NCBI GenBank assembly: GCA_028023455.1
Contig: JAQFVV010000021.1
Span: 4,120,853 to 4,184,852, forward strand
Reading direction: 5' to 3'
Source: Epiperipatus broadwayi
Lineage: Eukaryota; Onychophora; Udeonychophora; Euonychophora; Peripatidae
DNA: 64,000 nucleotides
Position numbers and translations under genes: made by a program. A model generated the notes under the pieces. That model had not been told where the DNA came from, searched no databases, and saw only the letters and a list, made by a program, of their open reading frames with translations. Below are positions 34,550 to 45,744 of this stretch, in pieces. Position 1 is the stretch's first letter. Each line of letters starts with the position of its first letter.

Positions 34550-35536
34550 TTATTGTTTGAAAAAGTCTGTTAGTTGAGGATTTTGGAAAAGTTTCCATGT
34601 TTCTTCAAAGATAAATCTGGTGACTAGTGTCTTATCCCTTTCTTTAATCTTATTTGTTATTTGGATAAAGTGATGGTCTTCATCTGGTTGAGGTAGGGTA
34701 TATTGCTTCTTGCACCTAACAAACCATATGGAGTATGTTATAAAGACTGATAGCCTAATGACCGGGATATCTCTCTAACATATGCATTGCTTGAGGTCTA
34801 AAATTTGGTAGTAGTCAACCTTTGAGTTTTTATATTTGAGGCTCTTAATATTTCCCAGACCCATACATGTTTTAATAATATGGTCAAAGGTTTCCTCCTG
34901 TTTGCCAAAATTTGGGCATATTGATTCAACTTTGGTTATGAATCTTTTATACCTGAGAAATAAATTGGTGGGCATAGTTTCTAGATTGATTTTAATTATA
35001 TAGTCTAGGTATTTTGGATCCACAGACCAGTATTTAAATAATGTGATGAGTCTTTGGTTTGATAGTCCAAGTGTTGGCTTAATAGTGTAAGTGCTCAGTT
35101 TTAAGATGTGGTGAGCATCCCATATTTTAATTTTACTTTGGAAAAGGTCTTCTGTATTAGAATTGTGTTGCTTCAATGTTATTACTAATTGATCTACCCA
35201 ACATATTTTTTTAGGTGGAGGTCTGTCTGTGGGTTGTATTACATCTGTTATCTGGTTGTATCCATACTTCTGTATTAGATTGTAGATCAAGGAATGAGAT
35301 TTTTGGTATAGTGTGGTTGGAATGGAATGAAGTGACATTCCATTTAATTTTTTATGCTGTTGCATATTGCTGGTGCTAATAGAGACTGCATAACCTTTCC
35401 AAAAGAGTCGTGAGCAAAATTTATCCATTTCATTAATGAATGATTTAGTTGCCTTCATTATTGGAAGGTAGCGTGAGATTTTACTGAATATTTTCATTTT
35501 CAGTAGGGCTACCTTACCTTGAAGGGATAGGTAGAC
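34550..35536 (-). pseudogene. LINE ORF2 C-terminal region, 328 codons with one stop
   Basis: Read on the minus strand one frame runs 329 codons, including the final TAA at 34552-34550, with a single internal TAG (34777-34775). It starts in a L-S-L-Q-G-K-V-A-L-L-K block, the 'LSL.GR..L.K' segment just after the RT catalytic domain of L1/Tx1/jockey-like LINEs. It continues through F-I-N-E-M-D-K-F...W-K-G, L-E-T-M-P-T-N-L-F, and a C-P-x2-G-K-Q-E-E-T-F-D-H-I-I-K-T-C zinc-knuckle in which the second cysteine is replaced by phenylalanine. After the TAG it goes on with S-I-W-F-V-R-C. RT and endonuclease are missing, so it is 5'-truncated. It is different from LINE-A. Confidence 0.75.
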
Positions 35537-35864
35537 TTACAATATGTATATAAATTCTGTGGTGACTAGGATCGTTTTGGGAACTATTTTAACAAATGTG
35601 AATTCGTCACTTATGGACATTTTATCAGTGTAAATAGTATTTTTTTTTTCTGAATAGTTAACACTCATTTCAGTAATTGAAAGATTGTGGTATCGATTCT
35701 GACTGAAGAAAATGAAAACATTTTGTCCCTGCCAAACGTGAAAGGTACTCTACTAACACTTTGATGCCAAATATTCTATAATATTCCAAATAACTGACAA
35801 TTAGATCAAGTGCGTATTAAATAAAACTAATATAATAATAAACAGTATGTTGACTAATTATCCT
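35537..35864. other. No supported feature
   Basis: AT-rich spacer upstream of a SINE. Confidence 0.4.
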
Positions 35865-35880
35865 AAAGAAATATATATTT

Positions 35881-35983
35881 CGTCAAGCGTTGGTGGTCGA
35901 GTGGTCAGCACAGCCGCCTTACAAGCAGTTGTCCCAGATTTGCGGGTTCGCTTCCCGACCTGCTTTGACACATGAAAAAAAAG
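35881..35983 (+). mobile_element. tRNA-derived SINE with ~16 bp target duplication
   Basis: Starts GTCAAGCGTTGGTGG; A-box region GTGGTCGAGTGG, anticodon-arm-like CCTTACAAGCAG, B-box GGGTTCGCTTCCC, then GACACATG and an A-run. The flanks AAAGAAATATATATTT (35865-35880) and AAAGAAATATTTATTTT (from 35984) are near-identical. The best preserved of the four SINEs. Confidence 0.82.
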
Positions 35984-36093
35984 AAAGAAATATTTATTTT
36001 AGAAATGTAATTAATAAAATATGTTAAATTATACGTGCATCTTCAAAAATTACAACTTCGCAACTTTAATTAATACTACTGTACTAAACAGAA

Positions 36094-36206
36094 TCTTTCA
36101 TATGCCATAGCATCGGCCGAGACGCGAACCCACAACCGTCTGCAACCAACTACTTGCTTGCAAGGAGGCTACGATGACCTCTCGGCTAACAACGCTCTTC
36201 CCCATC
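36094..36206 (-). mobile_element. tRNA-derived SINE, diverged (minus strand)
   Basis: Minus strand: GTTAGCCGAGAGGTCATCG (A-box), CTTGCAAGCAAGTAG, B-box GGGTTCGCGTCTC, GATGCTATGGCATATG. It has about 15 extra bases between the boxes and no A-tail. It faces the SINE at 35881, about 110 bp away. Confidence 0.7.
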
Positions 36207-38860
36207 TATCCGACAAAGTTTTTTTTTTTTAATTGTGGCGATATAAATTTTTTATATATATAAACAAAAAAAAAACTATGCCAAAATTTGCATAATTTAA
36301 TCATTTAAACTATTAGTCAGCCATGTTTAAAACATGAAAAAGTAAAGAAAAAATGTTGGATGGGGGGGGGGTTAAAAATCTATCAAAAATGCATGATGGT
36401 GCACAAATTAATTTTCAAAATGAGTAAAAATGATAAAATTTCTAAAAGGGAGAGGGTAAAAGAAAAAAGCTTTTTTACAATCCGATCCAGTATTTGGGTC
36501 AATCTGTTCGCTGGCTTCACGTTGTTGAAACATGAATTATAGTAAAAACTTTTCAATAAATCAATGGGGACGACACACATATGTAGGATACAATAGAAAA
36601 AAAAGAGTTGCCATGGTTACTGTTATCAAATCATGCAAAGAAATAAATAGAATCATTCTTATAATCTTGAAAAGGCTATCATTTCCATAGGATGTTCTAA
36701 TTTATGCCTTCGTGGGCCATAATTGAATCATTAAGGGTAATGAGAGATATTTTTAAAACTTTGTCCTTAAAAAAAAAACCTGTTTGCAGATTATGTACAT
36801 TTTTAAAAAAAATGATTTTTTTTTTTTAAAAAAATAATTTATAAAATAAAAATTAATGATGTTTTTTTATTAAACATCTCACTTTTTTTTCTCTTACTAC
36901 AAAAGTAATTAATTATTCATAAAAAAAAAGTATCATTAAAAATGGTAATTTAGGAACACTTACAATATGGTGGATTCTAATAATAATAAAAAGAATGGTT
37001 ACAAAAACAAATATTTATATCATGAACATAACGAAGAAAAGAAATAAATCCCAAACACGAAGGATATTAAAATTAAAAAATAATATTGTGATTGGAAGAC
37101 CCAATAAATAAATAATAGTTACATTTTCAGCCTTTTTTTTTCTTTTTTCTTTGAAGGAAATAAACTAAATGCGAATCCACTTTGTAAAGAGTGACTTAGA
37201 AGACTCTATAATAATGTTAGGCATTGGTAAATGGCTAAACATTTGTTTAATTTCCTGGCTAAGAAAGAACACTTTATTTTAAATCTCTGCCAACTTGAAA
37301 AGTCACTAGATTGAAAGAGTTTTAAAAATACAGATAGACGTTAGTAGTACTAGTACAATATTTGATCCCTTCTAAATAAAAATTATAACATGGTTAAAAA
37401 GTGAATTGATTAAATAAAAAAGTACAAATATGCGAGTAATGATTACATACATTTTTTAAAATCATTATTACATGCCAATCAATTGATGCTGATCACCAGA
37501 AATTGTGTATATCTAAGTTTACCAATCATCTGGCTTTTGCATACAATATAATATCAGTTATTAGAGAAATGTAATGGATTCTTTTCACCACTTGCAGTTT
37601 TCCTCTTTCATCATCTAACTTTACACATCTTTTTATCTTGCATAGTTTGGTGAAGGATAGATTGAAAGACTCGATCCTGGAATGGATCCTGGAATCCCTG
37701 GATTACACAGCACAACAATATCGATTACAGTGCTTGAATTCTTTTTAAACTTCTAAGCAATAAACCATCCAATTTCTTACCACTTTTCTAATACACTGTA
37801 AAATTTCATGAGTCTTTAAACAGTTCATCGCATGGTAAAGACCTCTTCAGCATTTTTAAATAGAATTAGAGAAGACCAAAATCATTATTAAATAAGGTTT
37901 TGCTCTCTTGATTTCTTCTCTAGCAAAGAATAGTTAATATACATTTCTCAACCAATATATGGATGACTAACTGCATTGACAAACGGAAAAAAATCTCAAC
38001 TCTATTTGTGATCTAAAAAAAATTCATTTAGCTTGGATTCAAACTCTATATATCAGATATAGTAGGTGGGTACACTATCCATTACACTATGAATCTCTAT
38101 TTATACTGTACTTTAATAGAAAAATTTTAGTCTGATCATTTGAGGTTCAAATGAATATTCCAATCTAATTTAATTAGCATCCATGTACCGACTGATGACA
38201 TTTTTTGAGTATTATAGTTTACAGATTTTGGCACATTTTATATCCTGTTTTTTTTTTTAATATCAAACCTTAATATCTATAGAATCTACAAGAAATAATA
38301 TAGTTTGGAATAATTATATATAACATTTACTTATTACCATCTATTAATGATTCAAGATGATAGTCCTACCATGATATACATCAGATTAGTTTCTAGTTAG
38401 TTTTTGGCTGAAGGCTTTCTTTAATATAGATTAGATCCAAGTGCATAATTGATGTAAGCCATTAGTGAGTCTGGGGGTGAATGTAATAACATTTCTACCA
38501 AATGATCATTCACAAGTTTACTATAAATACTTTTGGAGTGGAATGAAAATAACTGCTGCTGCAAGATTATGGTCTTCTTAGAGTGAATCTATAATAGATC
38601 TTTTTATTTCCAATCCAAAGGTGATATCTACATTTTCAGTATCTGTTTTATAGTTAATGGTTGTCTTTTTGTCATATTAAAAAGGATCAGACCCAAAGCA
38701 ACCATCCCTGTGGTGAAGTTGTAGTATTATTAATTCAGAATTTGGACCGGAAGTGGCCCCTCCATAAATAAGAACAAGATCATAGGCAAAGAATATTCTT
38801 TCCAACCTTTCTATGCCATTCACTGTACATTTTAATAAGTAATGATAGATGATAATACTT
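36207..38860. other. AT-rich DNA, no firm feature
   Basis: No credible gene. Around 38380-38420 a minus-strand CTAGAAACTAATC with AGCC blocks looks like a very worn family B ribozyme half. Confidence 0.4.
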
Positions 38861-39143
38861 AATAAATTTCTATCCTGTACTAGTTACCTATTCAGAATTC
38901 CGTATTAGTTTCAGGCTTATAAATTTCATCAGTGAGAAGTTTTGGATCTTGGAACAGCATGCTTGGATCTTTAAGTTCCAATGCACCTTTTTTCTACATA
39001 CAATCATTTACCTCTATGTTATCAGACCAAAATGGAAAACATAATAAATTCTCCAAGATCCAAAGCTTCTCATCACTGAAAACAATAAACTTGAACTTAG
39101 TTTGGGACCTTAAATAGAATAGTCTAGAATAGGAATTTATTAA
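38861..39143. mobile_element. Diverged family B-like foldback
   Basis: Left TAATAAATTTCTATCCTGTA is mirrored by TAGAATAGGAATTTATTA on the right, and TTTTGGATCTTGG by CCAAGATCC. Block order (cleavage side, ribozyme, GTGAGAAG) matches family B. Confidence 0.6.
38896..38938 (-). ncRNA. Hammerhead motif, worn (family B-like)
   Basis: Minus strand: TCTCA, CTGATGA (38932-38926), a weak stem II, GAAAC, then TAATAC where TAGTC is expected. The catalytic boxes remain but stem III and the cleavage side are altered. Confidence 0.5.
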
Positions 39144-39410
39144 GCATGGACATTTATCATGTATCATTATTTACTAAAGTTTACAGTGAGCAACAAAGAA
39201 AAGGTGAAAAAATATACTGCGAAAACAGCAATATGGAAATTGAAGTCATGTGACAGGATGTGATAGTTTATCAGCTTATTTTCTTTTTAACTATAGGAAT
39301 AATATAATCAATATATTACAGAGAATATGGAGTAAATTACCACATTTAAATGTATAATAAAAATTGCAATATTTTTTTCATAAATCTTAAACTCACATTT
39401 GCTTTATTTA

Positions 39411-39650
39411 AATTGTTCTACACGAATAAAGTGTGATAAACAGAAAAACATTAATTATAAACAACAATAAGCCAAGCACTTTCGTTACTGTATACCGGAA
39501 TCATGGCGACATACTGGAACTGAACGGTTAATATTCCAGTTCCAGTATGTTGCCATGATTCTGGTATACAGTACTGAAAGCACTTGGCTAATTGTTGTTT
39601 ATAATTAATGTTTTTGTGCTGTTTATCACGCTTTATTCATGTAGAATAAT
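39411..39650. mobile_element. Near-perfect long hairpin, ~110 bp arms, tiny loop
   Basis: AATTGTTCTACACGAATAAA ... GCGACATACTGGAACT is mirrored from AGTTCCAGTATGTTG to CATGTAGAATAATT with few mismatches; the loop is ~20 bases. No coding capacity. If transcribed it would make a long double-stranded RNA. Confidence 0.85.
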
Positions 39651-40087
39651 TTTCATTATCTGACAGAGTTTTTATATTATTTATTTATTTAAATCGATTT
39701 TTTTGTCTAACTTTTTTACCAATGTGAAATCAATCTGTTTTACTCTAGGGTGTTTTTTTTGTTTTTTATCTCACTGAAAGATTTCTCAACCATAAAATGC
39801 TCTCCCTCTCTATTTTTTTTGAAAACAAATTCTAAAATTTAACATGGTCATCCAAACTGAAGACTTTCAGTTATTATTTCTTGTGCAGTTCAACCAACCA
39901 GTCAAACGAAAAACGCATTGCTAATTTATATACTATTCAGAGTAAATAAACCCATTAAGTTATTAAAACTTTTGGTATGTTATATTTCAAATATTATTAT
40001 TGAGGGTACAGTTGCTTAGATCCATAGTTTGACCCTGTACATATCAGAAATATGGTGTGTCCTAGTAAAATGATGACTAAAAAGTGT
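39651..40087. other. No supported feature
   Basis: AT-rich spacer. Confidence 0.4.
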
Positions 40088-40550
40088 AACTTTTCAAAGT
40101 GTCTGTAATGCCATTTCTGAACCAGTACAAGTGTTATGTAAGAACATAGTTTAAGCTATTAACCAAAAAAAAATTTAAGCTGCTAGTATGTCTGAATCAT
40201 GAATTGCAACATGAAATGTGGCAGTATATTTTGTATCTTAATCTATCATAGAATACAATGTACTAACATTAAATTTACTGAATCATTTAAAATGTTTTAA
40301 ATAGTTTATGAAAGTAAAGCCATAAATTGTAAAAAGATTTTCAAGTGGTTTGCAATATTTTATGATGGCAGAAAAGAATTGAAAATGAGTGACAAAGGCA
40401 TGAATAAGGCTGTTACATTTTATGTACTAATTTATGATTCAGGCAAGCTACTATCATAAATGTTTAGGGGTCAGTAGCTAAACTATGTTGTTACATAACA
40501 CATGCCTTGATTTAGAGATGGAGCTATATCATCTTGGAAAGAGAATCAGA
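40088..40550. mobile_element. Family H foldback element, copy 3
   Basis: Left arm AAGTGTTATGTAAGAACATA and GTTTAAGCTATTAACC; right arm GTAGCTAAACTATGTTGTTA, CATAACACATG, TTTAGAGATGGAGCTA. Interior ~300 bp, non-coding. Confidence 0.65.
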
Positions 40551-40631
40551 TTTCTTTTTACTAGGACTTACTGTGTATGGTGCTTTGATTTTCCCCCCAA
40601 ATTATCCAGTATATTATAGTTAAAACCATTA

Positions 40632-41055
40632 CATGTCTATTGATATTAATTATTGGTCCACTATATTGATCATCTGATATTAATAAACCAAATATCTTTA
40701 GAAAAATTTAAAACTTTATTTAAAAATTCTAAATACATTCTAATAGCAAACAGGTTTCAAGTGGTATCATTCTTCTCTCTTGTTCAAATATTTATGTCTT
40801 GACAAGTGGCAATACCAGCATAGGAATTGAACCTGGACCTTTAGATTTTTGAATATAAGACAATGCTCTAACCAACTGAGCTATTCTGCCAAAGGCAACT
40901 GTCAGTAGACATTTCATACACTAATCTATGAGGGTCTTTCTTAATTTCCACTTTTTTAAAAAGGAAGATTAAATAGTGATTTCCAGACATTACATACAAT
41001 CGCATTGGTTTGACTATTAGATGATGGACATATTAAAATGCCACCATAAACCTTC
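40632..41055. mobile_element. Family G foldback element, copy 3, with best tRNA-like core
   Basis: The arms are worn, but the core (40826-40905, minus strand) reads as a tRNA: GGCAGAATAGCTCAGTTGG (A-box), TTAGAGCATTGTC, then GGTTCAATTCC (B-box) and a TATTGCC end that pairs with the GGCA start. It is the clearest of the three family G cores. Confidence 0.7.
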
Positions 41056-41621
41056 AGACAAACCCTTGTTTATTGATATTTTTCTAAATCATCTTTTGTT
41101 TTAAAAGTTTATTGAGTTTTCTTTTTTGAGAAAGAGAGAAAAAGAGGATGTTCTAACACAAATAGTTAATTAAAACTAATATCATATATTTGGAGAAAAT
41201 ATTGACCCATAGTCAGAGGCAGTATTTAACTGCATTTTTTCCAAACTGTATTTACCTGTACACTATTAAACATTCTATTCCTCACTAAGTCTTCACAGCC
41301 AATAAACTAGGCATCTTCAACTCCAAATTTCCCATCATTATATTGAGTATGCCATATGTACTTATTTGGATAAAAAACATAATACTCAACATCATAATTT
41401 TCATTCACTATTAATTGACTGAAGGATTAAGAGTTTTCCAAGTTTAAATCCAATTTTCCTTCATCTCAGGCTTTCTTCTCTAAATCGTATTAGCAAACTT
41501 TCTTATTTCATTAATCTACCTTACATATGAATGAAGTATTACCAAATTCGCCACTTCCTTTATTTTGCTGTAATATCCTATGTAAATGTGATTTATCCAC
41601 TACTTTGAACATTTTTTAGAA
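41056..41621. other. No firm feature
   Basis: On the minus strand 41600-41240 has short broken frames with basic residues that could be old LINE sequence, but no motif is clear. Confidence 0.35.
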
Positions 41622-41741
41622 AAATATTGTACTTATGTGCATACACAAACTTATGTTTTGACTGTACTGCAGTCTTCTTCAGAGCCTATTTCACTGCAGG
41701 TCAGTCGAAAAGTAAGATTGGGTATGCATATATGTACAATA
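41622..41741. mobile_element. Small foldback with hammerhead-like motif
   Basis: Ends TATTGTACTTATGTGCATAC and complement. Minus strand: CTGAAGA, A, GACTG...CAGTC, AAAAC (41688-41656). The plus-strand arm has CAGTCGAAAAG, i.e. the GAAA box is kept there but CTGAAGA is lost. Each arm keeps a different half. Confidence 0.6.
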
Positions 41742-41759
41742 AATTGCATTTATCTTAAA

Positions 41760-42010
41760 TATAAATTCTTTCTAGGTTTTTTATGATCTCTTGAGATCCA
41801 GTTTAAGACTTCAACTGTCTATTTATTATCATCTTTTTCAATAATATGTCTGACCAGCTCCATTTCTGTCTTGGATTTTTTCAATGATGTCAGTAATCAC
41901 TATTTGTTCTCTTATCCATGTATTCATTTGCACTCTCATTTCATTTCTCCTAATATTTATCTCTCCATATTTCAACAGGTGATCTAATGATGTATAATAA
42001 GGTCATTTAA
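41760..42010 (-). pseudogene. LINE-B: C-terminal fragment of an endonuclease/RT LINE
   Basis: Minus strand: R-R-N-E-M-R...N-T-W-I-R-E-Q then TDIIEKIQDR, a one-base frameshift, KWSWSDILLKK, and D-N-R-like and R-D-H-K-K-P blocks. This matches the widespread 'R.R..K..DI...I..RKW.WAGHI.RR.DNRWT..V..W.PRD.KR' segment that follows the RT domain in animal LINEs. It has a stop and frameshifts and is cut at the foldback at 41741. Confidence 0.65.
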
Positions 42011-42179
42011 TTCTTTTAAAATTATATTTTCAGATGTTCATTATCTTTCTTAATTATTTTAGACAAGAAGATTGCTTTTTAAAATTTTCCTAGAATTCTT
42101 ATCATGTCATTTTCTATTGGTTATAAAATTCTATATGAAGTATTATGACTTTATCCTTCTTATTGCATGGCCAAATTTG

Positions 42180-42412
42180 TAATATTAATATCATTTTAGT
42201 TCTTTATTACTTTTACAATGCTTTTTATAACCCACGAAATAGTTTTGATTGCCCCAGCAATCTTCTTCAGATCTTCTACTTTATTTATAGTTAAAACTTG
42301 AAAATATAAATAGAAGTTTTGAAGAAGATTGCTGATGCAATCAAAATTGTCAGTGGGTTGTAAAAAGCATTGTAAAAGAAATAAAGAACTAAAATAATAT
42401 TAATATTATAAA
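42180..42412. mobile_element. Foldback with hammerhead-like motif in both arms
   Basis: Arms: TATTAATATCATTTTAGTTC ... CAATGCTTTTTATAACCCAC and complement. Left arm (minus strand, about 42276-42242): CTGAAGA, A, GATTGC-TGGG-GCAATC, AAAAC. The right arm (plus strand) has TTGAAGA, GATTGC...GCAATC, AAAATTGTC. Stem II is well preserved; the G of GAAA is missing in both. Confidence 0.65.
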
Positions 42413-42589
42413 ATTCTATTTTTAATTCATACTTCTATAAAAAATTGTTATCATAGCAATCATAGAATCAAAATGTTATTATATTTAAACTCTTCTTAAC
42501 ATTTATAAAATTATTAATATAGCTGTTCTATCAATGTTTACATTTCATATTGTTTTTAAGTGCAATAAAATATTTTTCCCTGCATTTGT

Positions 42590-42670
42590 AAAACTACAAT
42601 TAGCTTTATTGTTATTTTTTCTTCCTGTAGTTTCAATTATCTATTAGCCTTCTTCAGAACATAAAATCAG
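42590..42670 (-). ncRNA. Hammerhead-like motif outside a hairpin
   Basis: Minus strand: CTGAAGA (42657-42651), GGCTAATAGATAATT, GAAAC (42634-42630), TACAGGAAG. Both catalytic boxes are present but stem II is poor and no mirrored arm exists. Confidence 0.4.
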
Positions 42671-42699
42671 CAAATGTACTATATTATTTATAGAGTAGT

Positions 42700-43505
42700 A
42701 ATTAATTTATTGAGTGCACAGAAAGCATATGTAAATACTTTAAAAAGGTTTTAACCTGTATTCAATGCACTTTAAAATTTGTAATAATCAAGCATATTTT
42801 GTCGATAGAGGGAACCTTCCAAACCATGACACAAGATAATGACTTTTATAAAGCTAATAGTGGCCATCTTATCTTTAACCTACATGTCCACTTATATAGG
42901 CAAATCTGAAGCATCTTGATTTGGAAACATGAAGTAGTTGTTTTTCCACTGTTTAAGTTCACTATTTTCTTTACAAATTAACTTACGCAAAATCTTGTGA
43001 TTTATAGCGAGTTAATATTATGATCTTAATATTGGAAATTTTATAAACTATTGAAGAGTAGTAATTAATTTATTGAGTACAAAATATGCTTGATTATTAC
43101 GAATTTTAAAGTCATTGAATACAGGTTAAAGCCTTTTAAAGTATTCATATGCTTTCTATCCGCTCAATAAATTAATTACCATTCTTCAATAGTTTATAGA
43201 ATTTCCAATATTAAGATTCTAATATTAACCCACTGTAAATTGAAGCTTTTCATAAGTTAATTTGTAAAGGAAATAGTGAACTTAAACAGTGGAGAAAACA
43301 ACTACTTCTTCCAAATCAAGATGCTTCAGACTTGCCTATATAAGTGGACATTTAGGTTCAAAATAAGATGTCCACTCTTACCTTTATAAAAGTCATTATC
43401 TTGTGTCGTGATTTGAAAGGTTCCCTCTATCAGCAAAATATGCTTGATTATTACGAATTTTAAAATGCATTGAATACAGGTTAAAGCCTGTTTAGAGTAT
43501 TTATA
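42700..43505. mobile_element. Large complex foldback, ~0.8 kb
   Basis: The left arm (GTATTCAATGCACTTTAAAA, ATCAAGCATATTTTG, GAGGGAACCTTCCAAA, CACTTATATAGGCAAATCTG) is inverted from about 43190 to 43505. The centre (43040-43190) is a second palindrome that repeats the outermost block, so the TAATTAATTTATTGAGT segment occurs three times. A half-copy lies at 52760-52950. Confidence 0.75.
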
Positions 43506-44220
43506 TATTAATTGTAGTATATATATATATATATATCTGTTTTTGTTTTCATCAATGTATTAATCATTTCAACTCTACCATAATTCAAGTCAGATCACTC
43601 TTTCTCACTATATATATATTTCACAAATAATCTTCCTTTGTGAGATGGGATGGAGACTTCAAACTCTGAATCTCCTTCCTGTGTTTACAGCTCAATAATT
43701 TTTAAGTTAGTACTTTCACATTAGATAGGTACTGGTTCCTTTCAACTTTTTATGTAACACTTTATCAACTTTTTTCCAGGATAATTCTAATATTTATATA
43801 AATGTACATAAGCTTTCATATTCCCCTTTTATTAAACATTTAACAATTCAAAAGACAAACTGCCCATGAAACAGCTCATCAAATTGTCTACAAAATTAAA
43901 TGCAATCAAACTATGTATAATTTTGCATATTATGAAGAATCAAGGACTAATATTCTCCATAAGACTAGCCCAGCATAGGTATTTGTACAATTGAGCTAAA
44001 AAAGCAATGAATATTCCTCAATATTTATAGACCAATTAAAATTCTGGCCATAAATATGATTTGTCTACAGCTGGAATTGTATACACTGAGAAGTAAGATA
44101 GAAAACAAAAAATTAAAAAAGACTTGGACAGTAGCTAAAGATCGATTCGCTATAAACAAAAAAGACACAAGTATCCCCTCTCAAATGGTTTCTTTGAAAG
44201 GATTTAAATATATTTGAATA
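43506..44220. other. No supported feature
   Basis: AT-rich with a TA microsatellite at 43520. Confidence 0.4.
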
Positions 44221-44928
44221 TTAATATTTTTATTGTTCAAATATCTATTGGCCTAGTGAATTAAAGTTCTAAACTTTTGATTGGCCAATTACAAAATCAG
44301 CAGTAAAAATATATTCATCTTTTAAAATAATATTATATTTATTTTAGTTTCATTTGTAAAAAGCAAATTAATAATTTGTCAGATTATGAAAGTGAACAAA
44401 AGTTTTTTTCAAAAATAAATTTCTATTTATAAATATAAAAATATTTGATCACAGAGAACCTAAAAAGAACATTCATAACCTAAAAGAAAATGTTGAGTAC
44501 ATCAGTGATTTAAAAGTAAATAATTTTTACTAAAATCTTAACAATTTTTCTAAAATAATTTTATTTTAGCATATTTTATTAAAATAATTGATAATATGTA
44601 AAAAATACTCTAAAACATTCATTTTTGTTTTCAAAATCAAACAAAGAAGTTGAAATGGTAAAAACTGTTGACAAGCACTCCCTTTGCTCAATATGAGCAA
44701 CAACCAATCAGCATCTAGGAAAGTTTGTCTTCTCCCATTGTTAAACTTTTAAATATAAATATTATTGATTTTTTACTTGTAAAATAATTCTAGAGTGAGT
44801 AGGATCTTATGGTACTTTTTGAGCTTTAAAATGAGCATAAATTCACTATGATAGCATAAAAACTGCCGGTTTTAGAGTGACTTAAATCCATGTTTATTGA
44901 GAGCTGAACACAACAGTCAACAGGTTAA
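44221..44928 (-). mobile_element. piggyBac-type MITE, copy 2 (reversed)
   Basis: Bounded by TTAA at 44221-44224 and 44925-44928. In reverse orientation it carries the blocks of copy 1: ACAAGTAAAAAA complement at 44773, CAACCAATCAGCAT, and GATTGGCCAATTACAAAAT. Terminal repeats are worn. Confidence 0.65.
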
Positions 44929-45744
44929 ACAATGACTTTAAAGATTAAAATATTTATCAAGTATACATATATGCTTTGAACACTAAAATAGTGAAAGAGT
45001 TAGGATTACGATGCTATATATCAAAAGCAAGCAAGATGAATAAAAGCTAAATTTAAAATATATAGACAATCTTTTCTGTATAAATGTCCAGAACATTTAT
45101 GTGAATATCTGCATTTTATGTATATACAAAAAATATTTAATTCCTTTCTGTGTCGTTTATCTATTCTATATTTATAAAATGAAAAGTGAAATGAAAGTAG
45201 TATGAATTGGCACAGTTTGTTAAAAATCCCAGTTAAGAAGAAACTAAAATGGCCACCTATATTAAAAAGAACAATCTGTCATTAAAAATCAGGCAGAAGA
45301 GAGAATCTGCAGTAAAAAGCACAGTATTCTGAAAAAGTATTAATAATTACTTATTTAATAATAAATTCACTCTGGTGTAATTAAATATATGTTAAAGAAA
45401 AAAGTTGCATTTTATGAAATAGTTACAAACTTATTTCATGTGGGAAAAATAGAACCTGAATTTCTTCCCATAAACAAACAATACTTTATTATGAACCTTT
45501 TTGACAATTCTTTTATAATATTCTAATGAAAGTGATTTCATAATTGTGGCCAAATTAGTAATAGTTATTTATTTAACATATAATAACCAAAAATAAAGAA
45601 GGAAAGAGGAATCAAAACTATTGAAGGTTATTTATTTAACAGAAAATTTGCTCTTGAGCAGTGTAATAAAAGAATAAAATGTAGTATGTGTATACTAAAT
45701 GTATATAAATAAATATATAAAAAAGAAGAAATCAAAATCAGCAG
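44929..45744. other. No supported feature
   Basis: AT-rich spacer. Confidence 0.4.

Noticed and set aside
40826-40905. Functional tRNA gene
   Set aside because: Cloverleaf pairing is incomplete and the sequence sits inside a repeated foldback element with diverged copies.
42706-43505. CRISPR-like or satellite array from thrice-repeated block
   Set aside because: Copies alternate in orientation and match a foldback structure, not a direct-repeat array.
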